From positions 62,001 through 126,000 of the forward strand of contig NZ_QVMT01000010.1 in NCBI RefSeq assembly GCF_003418935.1: a stretch of 64,000 bases of DNA, in the 5' to 3' direction. The notes beneath the pieces are model-generated. The model had not been told where the DNA came from. It saw only the letters and a list, made by a program, of their open reading frames with translations, and searched no databases. Source of the DNA: Emticicia sp. C21 (GTDB taxonomy: Bacteria; Bacteroidota; Bacteroidia; Cytophagales; Spirosomataceae). Shown one piece after another: positions 16,252 to 27,700 of this stretch. The position numbers and the translations under genes are program-made. Every line of letters begins with the position of its first letter. Position 1 is the first letter of the stretch.

Positions 16252-18381
16252 ATGTTTAACATTCACTCAAAGACCATCGAAATGCCTGATGGCAAAGTGA
16301 TTAGCCTTGAAACAGGAAAACTAGCAAGACAAGCCGACGGTTCAGTTGTATTGAGATCAGGAAATACAATGCTTTTAGCAACCGTTGTTGCTGCTAAAGA
16401 ACATAAAGAAGGCATCGATTTCTTACCCCTTTCTGTTGATTATCAAGAAAAATTTGGTTCAGCTGGTAAAATCCCCGGAAGTTTCCAACGCCGTGAAGGA
16501 CGTTTATCGGATAACGAAATCCTTATCAGCCGTCTGATTGACAGAGCATTAAGACCTATCTTCCCAGAAAATTATCACGCTGAAGTACAAGTTAATGTAA
16601 TTCTGATTTCAGCTGACTCACAGGTTCAGCCAGATTCATTAGCAGCATTAGCAGCAGCTGCTGCCATTGCAGTATCAGATATCCCTTTCAATGGACCGAT
16701 TTCTGAAGTACGTGTATCAAAAGTTGATGGCCAATACGTGATCAACCCAACAAGCAACGAAATTGCAAAGGCAAGCCTTGATCTGATTGTTGCTGGTACA
16801 GCAGATAATATCATCATGGTTGAAGGAGAGGCAGACCAATGTACAGAACTTGAAATGATTGAAGCCATCCGCGAAGCCCATGCGGCAATCAAAATTCAGG
16901 TGGCTGCTTTGAAAGCATTCGAAACCGAAGTTGGTAAAACTGAAAAAAGAGAGTATAACCACGAAGTGCACGATGAAGAATTAAGAGAACGTATGCACAA
17001 AGAGTTATATGATAAAGTATATGCCGTTTGTCAATTAGGAAGCAATCAGAAAGACGTTAGAAAAGCAGGTTTCAGTGCAATTCTGGATGAATTCCTTGCT
17101 ACTTTCTCAGAAGAAGAATTGGCAGCGAAAAAAGGATTTGCCAAAACATATTTTGGTGATATTCAATACTATGCATCAAGAAATTTAGTATTAGATGAGC
17201 GCACAAGACTTGATGGACGTAGATTAAATGAAATTCGTCCAATAGTTTGTGAAGTTGATTATCTGCCATCTGCTCATGGAGCAGCCTTATTTACACGTGG
17301 TGAAACCCAATCATTAACTACTGCTACTTTAGGTACTAAATTAGATGAAATGATTGTTGATCAGGTAATGACGTCTGGTTACAGCAAATTCTTCTTACAT
17401 TACAACTTCCCTGGATTTTCTACAGGTGAAGTAAAGCCAAACAGAGGACCAGGAAGACGTGAGATTGGACATGGTAATTTGGCTATGCGTTCATTAAAGA
17501 AAATTCTTCCTCCTGATAATGAAAATCCTTATACCATACGTGTAGTTTCTGATATATTAGAATCAAATGGTTCGTCATCAATGGCAACTGTTTGTGCGGG
17601 CTGTTTAGCATTGATGGATGCTGGTGTACCAATTAAAGCACCAATTTCCGGAATTGCCATGGGTCTTATAACAGACAATGAAACTGGTAAATGGGCTGTT
17701 TTATCTGATATCTTAGGTGACGAAGACCACTTAGGTGATATGGACTTCAAGGTAACCGGAACAGAAAATGGTATCACTGCCTGCCAGATGGATATAAAAA
17801 TCGGTGGATTGTCTTTTGAAGTTTTGGAAGAAGCGCTAACTCAGGCTAAACAAGGTCGTATTCATATTTTGAATAAAATGAAAGAGGCATTGGAAGCGCC
17901 AAGACCAGACTTGAAACCTCATACACCAAGAGCACATACTATTGTCATTGAAAAAGAATTTATTGGTGCAGTAATTGGGCCTGGTGGTAAAATAGTACAA
18001 GAGATTCAAAGAGAATCTGGTGCTACTATCACCATTGAAGAAAAAGACGGTAAAGGATATGTTTCTATTTTCTCTTCAAATGCTGAGAGCATGGAGAAAG
18101 CGAAAAAACGTGTTAATGGTATAGTTGCTGTACCAGAAGTAGGCTCGGTTTATGATGCAAAGGTTAAATCAATACAACCTTTCGGCGCATTTGTTGAGTT
18201 CTTACCGGGTAAAGAAGGCTTATTACATATCTCTGAAATTTCATGGGATCGCCTGCCAAGTATGGATGGGGTTTTAGAAATAGGAGAGGAACTACAAGTA
18301 AAATTACTTGAAGTTGACCCTAAAACAGGTAAATTCAGACTTTCAAGAAAAGTTCTTTTACCGAGGCCTCCGAAACAATAA
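16252..18381 (+). CDS. pnp: Polyribonucleotide nucleotidyltransferase (PNPase)
   Basis: The protein is taken to start at [15 protein letters not shown], which aligns with PNPase N-termini; the frame extends 15 codons upstream to a TTG across the leader hairpin and is unlikely to be translated. The 709 residues comprise two RNase PH domains joined by a helical domain, then KH (around 560-620, [19 protein letters not shown]) and S1 (around 625-700, [20 protein letters not shown]) RNA-binding domains. The phosphorolytic site is in the second PH domain ([46 protein letters not shown]). The enzyme trims mRNA 3' to 5' with phosphate. It is complete and normal in length. Confidence 0.97.
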   Translation: MFNIHSKTIEMPDGKVISLETGKLARQADGSVVLRSGNTMLLATVVAAKEHKEGIDFLPLSVDYQEKFGSAGKIPGSFQRREGRLSDNEILISRLIDRALRPIFPENYHAEVQVNVILISADSQVQPDSLAALAAAAAIAVSDIPFNGPISEVRVSKVDGQYVINPTSNEIAKASLDLIVAGTADNIIMVEGEADQCTELEMIEAIREAHAAIKIQVAALKAFETEVGKTEKREYNHEVHDEELRERMHKELYDKVYAVCQLGSNQKDVRKAGFSAILDEFLATFSEEELAAKKGFAKTYFGDIQYYASRNLVLDERTRLDGRRLNEIRPIVCEVDYLPSAHGAALFTRGETQSLTTATLGTKLDEMIVDQVMTSGYSKFFLHYNFPGFSTGEVKPNRGPGRREIGHGNLAMRSLKKILPPDNENPYTIRVVSDILESNGSSSMATVCAGCLALMDAGVPIKAPISGIAMGLITDNETGKWAVLSDILGDEDHLGDMDFKVTGTENGITACQMDIKIGGLSFEVLEEALTQAKQGRIHILNKMKEALEAPRPDLKPHTPRAHTIVIEKEFIGAVIGPGGKIVQEIQRESGATITIEEKDGKGYVSIFSSNAESMEKAKKRVNGIVAVPEVGSVYDAKVKSIQPFGAFVEFLPGKEGLLHISEISWDRLPSMDGVLEIGEELQVKLLEVDPKTGKFRLSRKVLLPRPPKQ

Positions 18382-18385
18382 TTGA

Positions 18386-18420
18386 AACTGTTCATTTATT
18401 GGATAAAGAAATGAACAGTT
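18386..18420 (+). terminator. Stem-loop after pnp
   Basis: AACTGTTCATTT (18386-18397) and AAATGAACAGTT (18409-18420) form a perfect 12-bp stem with an 11-base loop five bases after the pnp stop. There is no T-tract, so it may be a processing or stabilising hairpin instead. Confidence 0.55.
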
Positions 18421-18517
18421 AATCGTGTAAATGGCGCTCTAAACAGGCGAACTGTTAACATAAATTAATTGTTCATTAGAATAAGAAAACAATAGATTTT
18501 TTACGTTAATAAAGAAA

Positions 18518-18548
18518 TTGGTTTTTGGTGTTTTATTGACTACCTTTA
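18518..18548 (+). promoter_or_regulatory. Candidate promoter of rpoD
   Basis: TTG (18518-18520), 20 bases, TACCTTTA (18541-18548) matches the promoter pattern except for the last base. The leader would be about 50 bases. Confidence 0.5.
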
Positions 18549-18603
18549 AAATACAGTTTAGGGCTCCTTAAAACTCTTTAACATAACTGTTCACTGACTT
18601 AAT

Positions 18604-19467
18604 ATGCGCCAGCTAAAAATTAGTAAGCAAATCACCAATCGGGAGAGTCAGTCTCTTGATAAGTATCTACAAGAAATTGGGAAGGTTGATTTGCTAACGC
18701 CAGATGAGGAAGTAATTCTTGCTCAAAAAATCCGTGACGGAGACCAGCTATCCTTAGAACGCTTGACAAAAGCGAACTTACGTTTCGTGGTTTCAGTTGC
18801 AAAACAGTACCAGAATCAAGGACTTTCGTTAGGTGACTTAATTAATGAGGGTAACCTTGGTTTGATTAAAGCCGCTCAAAGATTTGATGAAACACGTGGT
18901 TTTAAATTTATCTCTTATGCTGTATGGTGGATTCGCCAATCTATTCTTCAGGCATTAGCAGAGCAATCACGTATTGTACGTTTACCCCTGAATCGTGTAG
19001 GTTCATTGAATAAAATTTCCAAAACTTTCTCTGACTTAGAGCAAAAATTTGAAAGAGAACCATCGCCGGAAGAATTGGCGGAGGTATTAGAGATTACAGC
19101 TGCAGAGGTTATTGATACCTTAAAAATATCAGGACGCCACGTATCTGTTGATGCACCTTTCGTACAAGGTGAAGAAAACAGTTTGTTAGATGTTTTGGAA
19201 AATGATAGCGAAGAAAAACCTGACCAAGGCTTAATCAATGACTCACTTCGGAGAGAGGTAATGCGAGCGTTATCGACGCTTACGCAACGTGAAGCAGAAG
19301 TAATTACTTATTATTTCGGATTAAACGGTGAGCAAGCAATGACCTTAGAAGAAATTGGTGAAAAATTTAACCTTACACGTGAACGTGTTCGTCAGATTAA
19401 AGAGAAAGCAATTCGTCGTTTACGTCAGACTTCAAGAAGTAAAGCATTAAAAGCTTATTTAGGCTAA
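18604..19467 (+). CDS. rpoD: Primary RNA polymerase sigma factor (RpoD/SigA)
   Basis: At 287 residues this is the short Bacteroidota primary sigma factor, lacking the long region 1.1 and the non-conserved insert of Escherichia coli RpoD. Region 1.2 is [27 protein letters not shown], region 2 runs from about 50 to 125 ([49 protein letters not shown]), region 3 from about 130 to 195, and region 4 ends with the helix-turn-helix [27 protein letters not shown]. It directs RNA polymerase to the TTG/TAnnTTTG promoters seen through the window. It is followed by a strong terminator. Confidence 0.97.
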   Translation: MRQLKISKQITNRESQSLDKYLQEIGKVDLLTPDEEVILAQKIRDGDQLSLERLTKANLRFVVSVAKQYQNQGLSLGDLINEGNLGLIKAAQRFDETRGFKFISYAVWWIRQSILQALAEQSRIVRLPLNRVGSLNKISKTFSDLEQKFEREPSPEELAEVLEITAAEVIDTLKISGRHVSVDAPFVQGEENSLLDVLENDSEEKPDQGLINDSLRREVMRALSTLTQREAEVITYYFGLNGEQAMTLEEIGEKFNLTRERVRQIKEKAIRRLRQTSRSKALKAYLG

Positions 19468-19490
19468 GATATTTTCGAAACAAAGAATAT

Positions 19491-19519
19491 AAAAAGGTAC
19501 GAATCTCGTGCCTTTTTTT
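19491..19519 (+). terminator. Intrinsic terminator after rpoD
   Basis: AAAAAGGTACGA (19491-19502) pairs with TCGTGCCTTTTT (19506-19517) with one G-U pair and a three-base loop, ending in a run of T. It ends only about ten bases before the menD start. Confidence 0.88.
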
Positions 19520-19529
19520 GTAGATTAAA

Positions 19530-21257
19530 ATGGCAATTTTACAACCTATACATAATATTGCTGAAATTTGCGCCAGAAAAAATGTGAAGACAGCGATTCT
19601 CTGCCCTGGTTCGAGAAGTGCTGCTTTGACTATCTCAATGGCACGCCATCCTGAAATACAAACGTATAGTATTAGTGATGAGCGTTCAGCAGGGTTTATA
19701 GGATTAGGAATAGCTCAGGCCTCCAATGAAACAGTTTCTCTAGTTTGCACTTCTGGTACTGCTGCTTATAATTTAGCCCCAGCTGTAGCAGAAGCTTTTT
19801 TTCAGGAAATTCCCTTATTAATTTTAACAGCCGACCGCCCACCTGAATGGATAAATCAGTATGATGGACAAACCATTTATCAGGAAAATATCTTTGGTAA
19901 GCATGTGAAAAAGAGTTTTACACTACCTGCCGATTATACTCATGCAGATGCAGTCTGGCAAATAGAGCGAGTTGTTAATGAAGCGATTAATCTTACGCAA
20001 TCATTCCCCAAAGGCCCGGTTCATATCAATGTTCCTATACGTGAACCATTTTATCCGACTGAGCATGAGATAGTAAAATTTGACAGACAGGTCAGGATTA
20101 TCGGAAATGCGGTAATTTCTAAGACGCTTTCCAGACAGTTTTTTGAGAACTTCTACGGTATCTGGAGGAGTTGTGATAAGAAGCTAATCATTGTCGGACA
20201 GCAGCAAAATACTGAATTATCAAAGGTATTAAAGAATATTTCAGATGAGTTTAGTATCCCGGTATTAAGCGATATTATTTCAAATGTTAGTTTTGAGCAT
20301 GTTATATCTGCACATGACGTTTTCTTCTCATCTAAGAACGAAAACTTTCTAGAGTCGTTAGCGCCTGATTTAATTATTACCTGCGGTAAGTCAGTTATAT
20401 CAAAAAACTTAAAACAGTTTATTCGTAAGTATCAACCGCGCTACCATTTTCATATTCAGGAAAATCCTGAATTAATAGACCCGTTCCAGACACTGACTCA
20501 TAAAGTTGAAGTTTCAGACCAGTATTTCTTTGAGACTTTATTCAGTGATTTAGATATAATGAAGTTCAAAGAAGGCGATGACGACGATGAAAATAGTGAA
20601 TATTTCGCTCGTTGGCAGGCTGCAAATCAAAAATCTCAATTGAAATTATCCAAGTTTTTATTGAATTCGCCATATTCTGAATTCAAAACTGTGAAAAATG
20701 TAATTGCTCAATTGCCTGAGAATGCGATATTTCACCTGGGTAATAGTATGCCTGTCAGATATGCAAACCTCATTGGATTGTCAGACGGTAGAAATATTGA
20801 AGTTTTTGCCAATAGAGGTACAAGTGGGATAGATGGAATACTAAGTTCGGCAGTTGGCAATGCTTTGTCAACTAGCAAATTAGTTATATGCTTGATAGGG
20901 GACGTCTCTTTCTTTTACGATAGGAATGCTTTCTGGAATAATTACTTACCGACAAATTTGAGAGTTGTACTCCTAAATAATCATGGAGGAAATATTTTCA
21001 GAATCATTGATGGGCCAAACAGACAAGCAGAGCTCAAGGAATTTTTTGTTACTGAACAAAATTTCACAGCCAAAAATACTTGCACCGATGCAGGAGTGGA
21101 ATACATACGGGTAACAAATGATGAAGAATTAGAAAAAGCACTTGCTACATTTTTCGAAATAAGCACTCAACCGAAACTTTTAGAAGTGATGATTGATGGC
21201 GAAATAAGCGTGGAGATTTTCAGAGAGTACAAAAAACTATTTGCAGACTTCAGTTAA
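19530..21257 (+). CDS. menD: 2-succinyl-5-enolpyruvyl-6-hydroxy-3-cyclohexene-1-carboxylate synthase (MenD)
   Basis: This 575-residue thiamine diphosphate enzyme joins isochorismate with 2-oxoglutarate, an early committed step of menaquinone synthesis. Family marks are CPGSRSAALTISMARHPEI, DERSAGFIGLGIA, VCTSGTAAYNLAPAVAEA, LTADRPPEW and the ThDP-binding GDVSFFYDRNAF...NNHGGNIF. It has the normal three-domain length. The other men genes are not in the window. The gene ends inside the 3' end of the convergent TPR lipoprotein gene (21 bases overlap). Only about ten bases separate it from the terminator of rpoD. Confidence 0.95.
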   Translation: MAILQPIHNIAEICARKNVKTAILCPGSRSAALTISMARHPEIQTYSISDERSAGFIGLGIAQASNETVSLVCTSGTAAYNLAPAVAEAFFQEIPLLILTADRPPEWINQYDGQTIYQENIFGKHVKKSFTLPADYTHADAVWQIERVVNEAINLTQSFPKGPVHINVPIREPFYPTEHEIVKFDRQVRIIGNAVISKTLSRQFFENFYGIWRSCDKKLIIVGQQQNTELSKVLKNISDEFSIPVLSDIISNVSFEHVISAHDVFFSSKNENFLESLAPDLIITCGKSVISKNLKQFIRKYQPRYHFHIQENPELIDPFQTLTHKVEVSDQYFFETLFSDLDIMKFKEGDDDDENSEYFARWQAANQKSQLKLSKFLLNSPYSEFKTVKNVIAQLPENAIFHLGNSMPVRYANLIGLSDGRNIEVFANRGTSGIDGILSSAVGNALSTSKLVICLIGDVSFFYDRNAFWNNYLPTNLRVVLLNNHGGNIFRIIDGPNRQAELKEFFVTEQNFTAKNTCTDAGVEYIRVTNDEELEKALATFFEISTQPKLLEVMIDGEISVEIFREYKKLFADFS

Positions 21258-22277
21258 TCTTTTAACGGATTTGTCTTCGTTTAATTGAGAACCAATTTTC
21301 CAATACTGGCAGGCTTTTGCTTTTTCACCCATGGCAAAGTTAGTCTCGCCCAGATAGTAATTTAATAATTCAACAGTAGGGTCAAGCTTATCGGCTTGCT
21401 CTAAAAGAGAGACAGCTTGTTTATAGTTTTTATTCAAAAATTCAAAAAATCCTAAGTTTCGGATAGCCCAGGCATTATTTTTATTTTCTTCTAAGGCTTT
21501 ATCAATCAATTTTTTGCCCTCAGTTAAATTTCCTGAATTCAGTAGATAGAACCCTTTATTATTCTCATAAAGAACATTTTTATTCAATCCAATAGCCTTA
21601 TCAACCAGTTCAATGGCTTTAGCGAATTTGTTGTCATGGGCATAAACCAGACTCAGATTATTTAAAGCAAAATCCTGCTTTGGATTTATGGCAATCGCTT
21701 TCTCGAAGTTTACTTTTGCCTGGTCATAGTTTTTCTCCTGATACTGAACGAAACCAAGATTGGTCAGAGCCTTATCATTTTGTTGATTGAGCGAAAGAGC
21801 TTTTTGCAAAACTTGCTGAGCATCGGGAAATTTATTCTTTTGGATATAGATATTGCTTAGTGTAACAAAGTAGAAGGATGAATCCTGATATTTATTTTCA
21901 ATAGATCTCAATAAATTAAGTGATTCATCTAATCTATCTGTAATAGAAAGGGCATCGCCTAAATTGTACTTTGCTAAGACGAAGTCATTGTCCAGAGAAA
22001 CTGCTTTTTCAAAGTCAGTAATGGCTCCGTTTAAATCATCGTTCGCTAATTTAGCGGAGCCTCTATTGTTATAAGCATCCGCAAAAGTAGGTGTTTTCTC
22101 AATTGCCTCTGAAAAAAAGCCTATAGCTTTCTCATAATCTCCTTTTTTATAAGCCACATTTCCCTGAATAAAAAATAATTCAGAATCCTTTTCACTTCTT
22201 GAACACGAGGGTAAAAGTAATAGGATAATAGTACTAAATGTGATAAACTTTGTAAAAGTATTATAAGTAAAATTCAT
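21237..22277 (-). CDS. TPR-repeat lipoprotein
   Basis: The 346-residue protein has a lipoprotein signal (hydrophobic stretch ending LLLPSC, lipidated Cys at residue 25) and about eight tetratricopeptide repeats from residue 35 to the end (for example AYNNRGSAKLANDDLNGAITDFEKAV and ALTNLGFVQYQEKNYDQAKVNFEKAI). It is expected to be anchored to a membrane and to act as a protein-protein scaffold; no partner can be named. The gene overlaps the menD 3' end on the other strand by 21 bases. Confidence 0.82.
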   Translation of the reverse strand: MNFTYNTFTKFITFSTIILLLLPSCSRSEKDSELFFIQGNVAYKKGDYEKAIGFFSEAIEKTPTFADAYNNRGSAKLANDDLNGAITDFEKAVSLDNDFVLAKYNLGDALSITDRLDESLNLLRSIENKYQDSSFYFVTLSNIYIQKNKFPDAQQVLQKALSLNQQNDKALTNLGFVQYQEKNYDQAKVNFEKAIAINPKQDFALNNLSLVYAHDNKFAKAIELVDKAIGLNKNVLYENNKGFYLLNSGNLTEGKKLIDKALEENKNNAWAIRNLGFFEFLNKNYKQAVSLLEQADKLDPTVELLNYYLGETNFAMGEKAKACQYWKIGSQLNEDKSVKRLTEVCK

Positions 22278-22379
22278 TCTTTATGTTTGATAAGTATAAT
22301 TAATTTTTATAAATTTGCTTTTTGAATCAACAATTCTTCCGTAAAATTGTGTCAGAAAATACAAACTTCATAGACAACA

Positions 22380-22622
22380 ATGAAATTTATAAAAGAAATC
22401 CCCAATAATTATTGCAAAGCATCGCTCTATGCCTGGAATAATAAGTTTATAATTAAGTTTGAGGCTGGTATGTACGAACAGACTTATAAAGTGAATGAAT
22501 ATGATGTATCCGGTGAAGATGAGATTGAAGAAATGCTGGGTGATACCTTTATGGAAAAAGTTATCAAACGTTTCAAAGATATGTCAGAAGACTTTGAATT
22601 GATATTAGACTCAGTCGATTGA
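22380..22622 (+). CDS. Small protein of unknown function (80 residues)
   Basis: A short cytoplasmic protein with a beta-rich N-terminal half (KASLYAWNNKFIIKFEAGMYEQTYKV) and an acidic helical C-terminal half (EEMLGDTFMEKVIKRFKDMSEDFELIL). I do not recognise a named family. Reasons to accept it are codon use like its neighbours, a sensible start and a strong terminator placed immediately downstream. It stands alone between two minus-strand genes. Confidence 0.7.
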   Translation: MKFIKEIPNNYCKASLYAWNNKFIIKFEAGMYEQTYKVNEYDVSGEDEIEEMLGDTFMEKVIKRFKDMSEDFELILDSVD

Positions 22623-22627
22623 GAAAT

Positions 22628-22663
22628 AAGAAAGGGCTTAATAATAAAATTAAGCCCTTTCTT
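22628..22663. terminator. Bidirectional intrinsic terminator
   Basis: AAGAAAGGGCTTAAT (22628-22642) and ATTAAGCCCTTTCTT (22649-22663) give a perfect 15-bp stem with a six-base loop, flanked by T-rich sequence on the plus side. It serves the small plus-strand gene and probably the convergent M61 peptidase gene. Confidence 0.88.
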
Positions 22664-22698
22664 GTTATTTGTACTTTTTCAATATTTATCCTGGTTGA

Positions 22699-24504
22699 TT
22701 ACTTTATAAAAAGCCATTTTTTATACAATTCTTCCTGCTCAGCCGTTGGATTTTGAACTCTTTCCAACTTAGCTCTGGTAGATGGATTGGCTAAGAGTTT
22801 TACATCATAAGTAAACTCTCTGCCAAATCTTTTAACTTTCACTTTTATTACATCTCCTACTTGTTTGTCAGTAATATAACTACTGCTAACAGGGTATTTA
22901 TTGCCATCAATTTCCAAAATCTCGTCATTTACATTCAAGCCGCCTTCATAAGCCGATGCTCCTTTCAGAACAGTGGTTATCTTGTTATTTTGAACAGTTG
23001 CTCCAAAAAATGGGGTTTTTGTATCGTATTCTTTTACCAGTTTTAATCCTACATAATTGAAGAAAGCATCGTAGTCAATGGCATCGGTACTCCAGATGTA
23101 TTTTTTAAAGAAACTATCCATACTTTTGCCTGCCACTTTTTCACATCCAGCCTGAAATTCTTCATCTTTATATCCACGTCCTTGTTTCTTATAATACTCG
23201 TTCCACAAAAGCTTAAATACATCATCTAAAGTCTTTTTGCCTTTTGTTTCACCGATTATATACAAGTTAATCAGGCTTCCAATAACGCCACCTTTATTAT
23301 AATAAGAAATTGTACTATTTGTAGAGTTCTCGTTTGGGCGATAGTGTTTAATCCAGGCATCCCAACTAGCTTCTGCTACTGATTGGACTTTCTGTCCCGG
23401 TTGATTTTCTATGCCACTGATAGAAGCAGCCACTTTATTTTTATATTCTTCCGGAGTAAGAATGCCTGCTCTTAACAAGATATTTTCCTGATAGAATGAT
23501 GTAAAGCCCTCGGCCACCCACAGCATATGCGTATAATTTTCATTATCATAATCAAACGGCCCCAGTGCAATCGGTCTGATACGCTTTACGTTCCAAAGAT
23601 GAAAGTATTCATGGGCAATTAATCCCATAAAACCCTTAAATCCAAGGTCAGTTGCATAGGCCAATGGAGAAGTCTGGCAAGTAGTTGAATTTAGGTGTTC
23701 CAGACCACCACCTATACTTGGTAAATGATGAATAATAAACGTATAGTCTTTGCAGGGATGTTCGCCCACAACGGTTGCTGCCGCTTGCGTCACTCTTTTA
23801 TAGGCATCAATCACTTTGTCTTCATTGTATTCTAATGGTCCATTACTATACATAGCTATAGCGTGTGGAATATTCTGAATTTCAAAATTCAAAACCTTAT
23901 GTGTTCCAATTTCAATAGGGCTATCTACTATTATATCGTAATCAGGCGCATAAAAAGTATTTTCTACATCAGCCACTTTTTTCATCCCTGTTGAAATAGA
24001 ATTCCAACCTTTATAGGGGGTAATGGCCACTTTTGATGGATATTTTTTCAATTGAGGCACATACATAAAAATACTTGCGCCATTCAGGTAGCCATGTGTA
24101 TCATCCAGGAAACTGGTTCTCACACTCAGTTCATAAGCATAAACCTTATAACTTATTTTCACTTCATTTGCACCGTTTGAATAAACACGCCAGGTATTCT
24201 TATTAATTTTGTCGGCCTTGACCTTTTTTGCTCCGGCCATTGCTTCAAAACCTTCTACATTTTTCGCATATTCTCTTACCAAATAAGAGCCTGGAGTCCA
24301 AACTGGCATTTTAAAATCTATATACGCCTTTTGCGGAATTTCCTTAATCTTCGAGATATTGCTTAAAGTCATAGAAACTTCAAAGTAATGAGTCCAAGGT
24401 TGGCTCATCGAAAGTGAGTAATTAATATTGGTCGTTTGTGCTTGTAGAATAGAAATTGATAAGAACAAAAATAGAAAGAAGCAGGTAACAGATTTTTTTA
24501 TCAT
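22699..24504 (-). CDS. M61-family metallopeptidase (glycyl aminopeptidase type) with PDZ domain
   Basis: The 601-residue protein has a signal peptide (CFFLFLFLSISILQAQ), an N-terminal beta domain, the thermolysin-like catalytic domain with HEYFHLWNVKRIRP near residue 300 and the zinc-binding glutamate in LWVAEGFTSFYQ, and a C-terminal PDZ-like domain (around 500-570, GASAYEGGLNVNDEILEIDG). M61 enzymes cleave N-terminal Gly or Ala from peptides. It is likely periplasmic or surface-linked; no T9SS sorting domain is visible. Confidence 0.9.
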   Translation of the reverse strand: MIKKSVTCFFLFLFLSISILQAQTTNINYSLSMSQPWTHYFEVSMTLSNISKIKEIPQKAYIDFKMPVWTPGSYLVREYAKNVEGFEAMAGAKKVKADKINKNTWRVYSNGANEVKISYKVYAYELSVRTSFLDDTHGYLNGASIFMYVPQLKKYPSKVAITPYKGWNSISTGMKKVADVENTFYAPDYDIIVDSPIEIGTHKVLNFEIQNIPHAIAMYSNGPLEYNEDKVIDAYKRVTQAAATVVGEHPCKDYTFIIHHLPSIGGGLEHLNSTTCQTSPLAYATDLGFKGFMGLIAHEYFHLWNVKRIRPIALGPFDYDNENYTHMLWVAEGFTSFYQENILLRAGILTPEEYKNKVAASISGIENQPGQKVQSVAEASWDAWIKHYRPNENSTNSTISYYNKGGVIGSLINLYIIGETKGKKTLDDVFKLLWNEYYKKQGRGYKDEEFQAGCEKVAGKSMDSFFKKYIWSTDAIDYDAFFNYVGLKLVKEYDTKTPFFGATVQNNKITTVLKGASAYEGGLNVNDEILEIDGNKYPVSSSYITDKQVGDVIKVKVKRFGREFTYDVKLLANPSTRAKLERVQNPTAEQEELYKKWLFIK

Positions 24505-24774
24505 TTTGTTATTGGGTTAAGTCATTTGTTGATGTAACGAAACAATTTTTTTTTCAAACAAACGTTTTTTGCATGAAATTACTCCAATTTTTCTTCTTTA
24601 CCAAAAATGGCATTCTCTTTGAATTAAACTTTTATCTTTTAGATTGTTTATTGTTATATCCAATAGCTACCTTTGGTTGAGAGTGGCTTAAGTGCTTTTA
24701 TAATCAATATTACTAACCCCAAATATTGACTCCTTAAAAAATATTTCCCCAAGGGGTTGGGGATTTCAGACCCT

Positions 24775-27700
24775 ATGAAAAAGGCGATATTAATTACCAC
24801 CGTCTCCAGCTTACTAAATATGGGCTTTCAGTCTTATGCCCAAAACACAATGTCGTATACTGATCCTGAATCGTATTACCATAAGGGTATAGAATTGTTT
24901 CAGAAAAAAGTATATGCACCCTCTAGAGAGGAATTTCAGCATTATATTAAATCTACTCAGAAATCACTCAACTCAAACGAGTTTAATCTCACCAATGCAG
25001 AATACTATTCTGCCTTAGCCGGACTTTATGTCAAAGCACCTGATGCTGACATTGAAATCGAAAGGTTTGTGGTAAATCATTCAGACCATCCCAAAGCAAA
25101 AGTAATTTATGGAGACCTTGGCAATTTTTTTTATGAACAGGGAGACTACAATCGGGCTATCCAATACTTAGAAAAAGCGGTGAATGCTAATTCTACTTCA
25201 TTGACAGCGCTAGAGTTTAAATACAAACTGGCGATTGCTTATTATCAAACCAATAAGTATGATAAAGCTTTACCTTTATTTAATGAGGTAAAGAGTATAG
25301 CTTCCGATTATTCTATACATGCTTACTACTACTCAGGTGTCATCAATTACAAAAATGCGAATTATGACGCTGCCTTATCTGATTTAAAGAAAGTAGAGAG
25401 CGTAGCTCCTTACAAAACTGAAATTCCGAACTGGATTGCAAATATCTTGTATGTCGAAAAAAGATACGATGAATTATTGGCATACACTGAACCCATTATT
25501 GAAAAACCGAATGGTAGAAAAATAGATGATATGTGCCTGGTAACAGCAGAGGTTTGTTATTTTAGAGACGATTTCGCCAAAGCCGCTAAGTATTACGACA
25601 GATTCAGAACTTTCAGAAAAGGTACTGTTTCTAATCAGGTAACTTTCAGACATGCCTATAGCCTCTATAAAACAGAAAGCTATGAGAAAGCCATAGAGAA
25701 TTTCAAGAAAATTGCTGGACAAAATACTGAATTAGGTCAACAAGCAGCTTATTATCTGGGTATTTCTTCCCTAAAAGCTAATGATTTGAATGGGGCTTTT
25801 GCTGCCTTTGAAAGAGCCAAAAATGCAAATTTCGACAAGGTTGTGCAAGAAGAAGCGCAATTCAATTATGCAAAGGTTGCCATTGATTTAGGTAATAGCC
25901 AGCAAGGAATAGCAGAGATAGAAAATTACCTGAAAACATATCCTACAGGAAAGTATGTTGATGAAGCCAGTGAAGTAATGAGTGAGGTAATGTTTGATGC
26001 CAATAATTATGCACAAGCTATCTCCTATATTGAAAGTTTAAAAAAGAAAACCCCGAAACTCAATGCTGCCTATCAGAAATTGACGTATAATCAAGGGGTA
26101 TTAGATTTCAATGCGGAGCGTTATCCAAGAGCTATCCAATATTTTGACAAATCCCTTACACAACCTATTGATAATGAATTAAAGCAAAACGCCACTTTCT
26201 GGAAGGCAGAGGCCGCTTATGCAGCCAAATTGCCTGAAGCAGAAAACCTGTACAGAGAAGTTATCAATAGTAACAATAACGAGACTTTGAAGCAAAAAAG
26301 TAAATATGCTTTAGGTTATCTAAACTACAATAATAAAGATTACAAACAAGCTGCTAACTACTTTAAGGAATACATAAAAGTACGTAAGGATGAATCTAAC
26401 CGTCAGAATTATGAAGATGCTATTGTGAGAATCGGAGACTGTAATCTAGCCATCAAAAATTATGATGAAGCCATAAGATACTATGATTTAGCCATTAAAG
26501 AGAACAGAACAGAGAAAGACTATGCTATGTATCAAAAAGCGCTCACACTGACTTTTTTGGGCCGTAATCAGGAAGCTTTACAAATCTTTGATAGAATTGC
26601 TGCACAGTATCCAACCTCTCGTCTGGTTGATGATGCATGGTTCCAGAATGCAACTTTAGAATTGGATAAAGGAAATTACCAGAATGCAGTAAACTTATTA
26701 AGTAAAATGGTAAGAGAGCGACCTAAGAGTGGACTTATTCCACAAGCTTTATTGAAACGTGCATTGGCATATGGTAACCTTAAAAACTATGAAGCTGCGC
26801 TAAATGATTATAAAGTCATTGTAATACGATATGGAAAAACAGATGTTGCAGAAAATGCTCTTTTTGGTTTACAAGAAACTTTAAATACTCTAGGGCGTCC
26901 TGAAGATTTCTCTGCAATAGTTGATGAATTCAAAAAGACAAACCCTCAGAGCGGATCTGTTGAAAATCTTGAATATGAAACGGCCAAAAATCTATATCTG
27001 AATGAGAAGTATGCCAATGCCGTTACTGCACTATTGAAGTATATCAGCAACTATCCAAGAAGTTCGAGTATGTATGAAGCTAAATATTATTTAGCCGATT
27101 CATATTATATACTGAATGAGAAATCCAATGCCTTAAAATATTACAACCAGGTAATTAGTGATAACAGGACTAGCTTTGTAACAAAATCTGCTTTAAGAGC
27201 AGCAAGTATAGAAGCTTCGTCTAAGAACTATAAAAATGCTATAGCTAATTACCGTGCGGTTATTGTTTCATCGGCCAATAAACGCGATATCGTAACAGCC
27301 TGGCAAGGTTTGGCAGATGCCTACTATTTTTCTGGAAATCAGGATTCAGTCATCGTATATGCCAGAGAAATCATTAACAATGGAGGCAATATCGTAATGG
27401 GTGCTTCAAATAAAGCACAATTATATATCGGGAAAGCTTATATGGCGAAAAATGATTTTGCAAAGGCAGAAGAGGAGTTTAAGAAGACTATCGCTATGGC
27501 CAAAGACAATAACGGTGCTGAGGCCAAATATTTCATTGGAGAAATGCTGTATCGTCAGAAGAAGTATAAAGAGTCGATTAAGAATATGCAAGAGTTGGCG
27601 TCAGAGTTTTCAGAGTTTTTGTATTGGTATGAAAAAGGATTTATTCTGATTTCTGATAACTATGTTGCATTAAACGATTATTTCATGGCTAAAGCGACTT

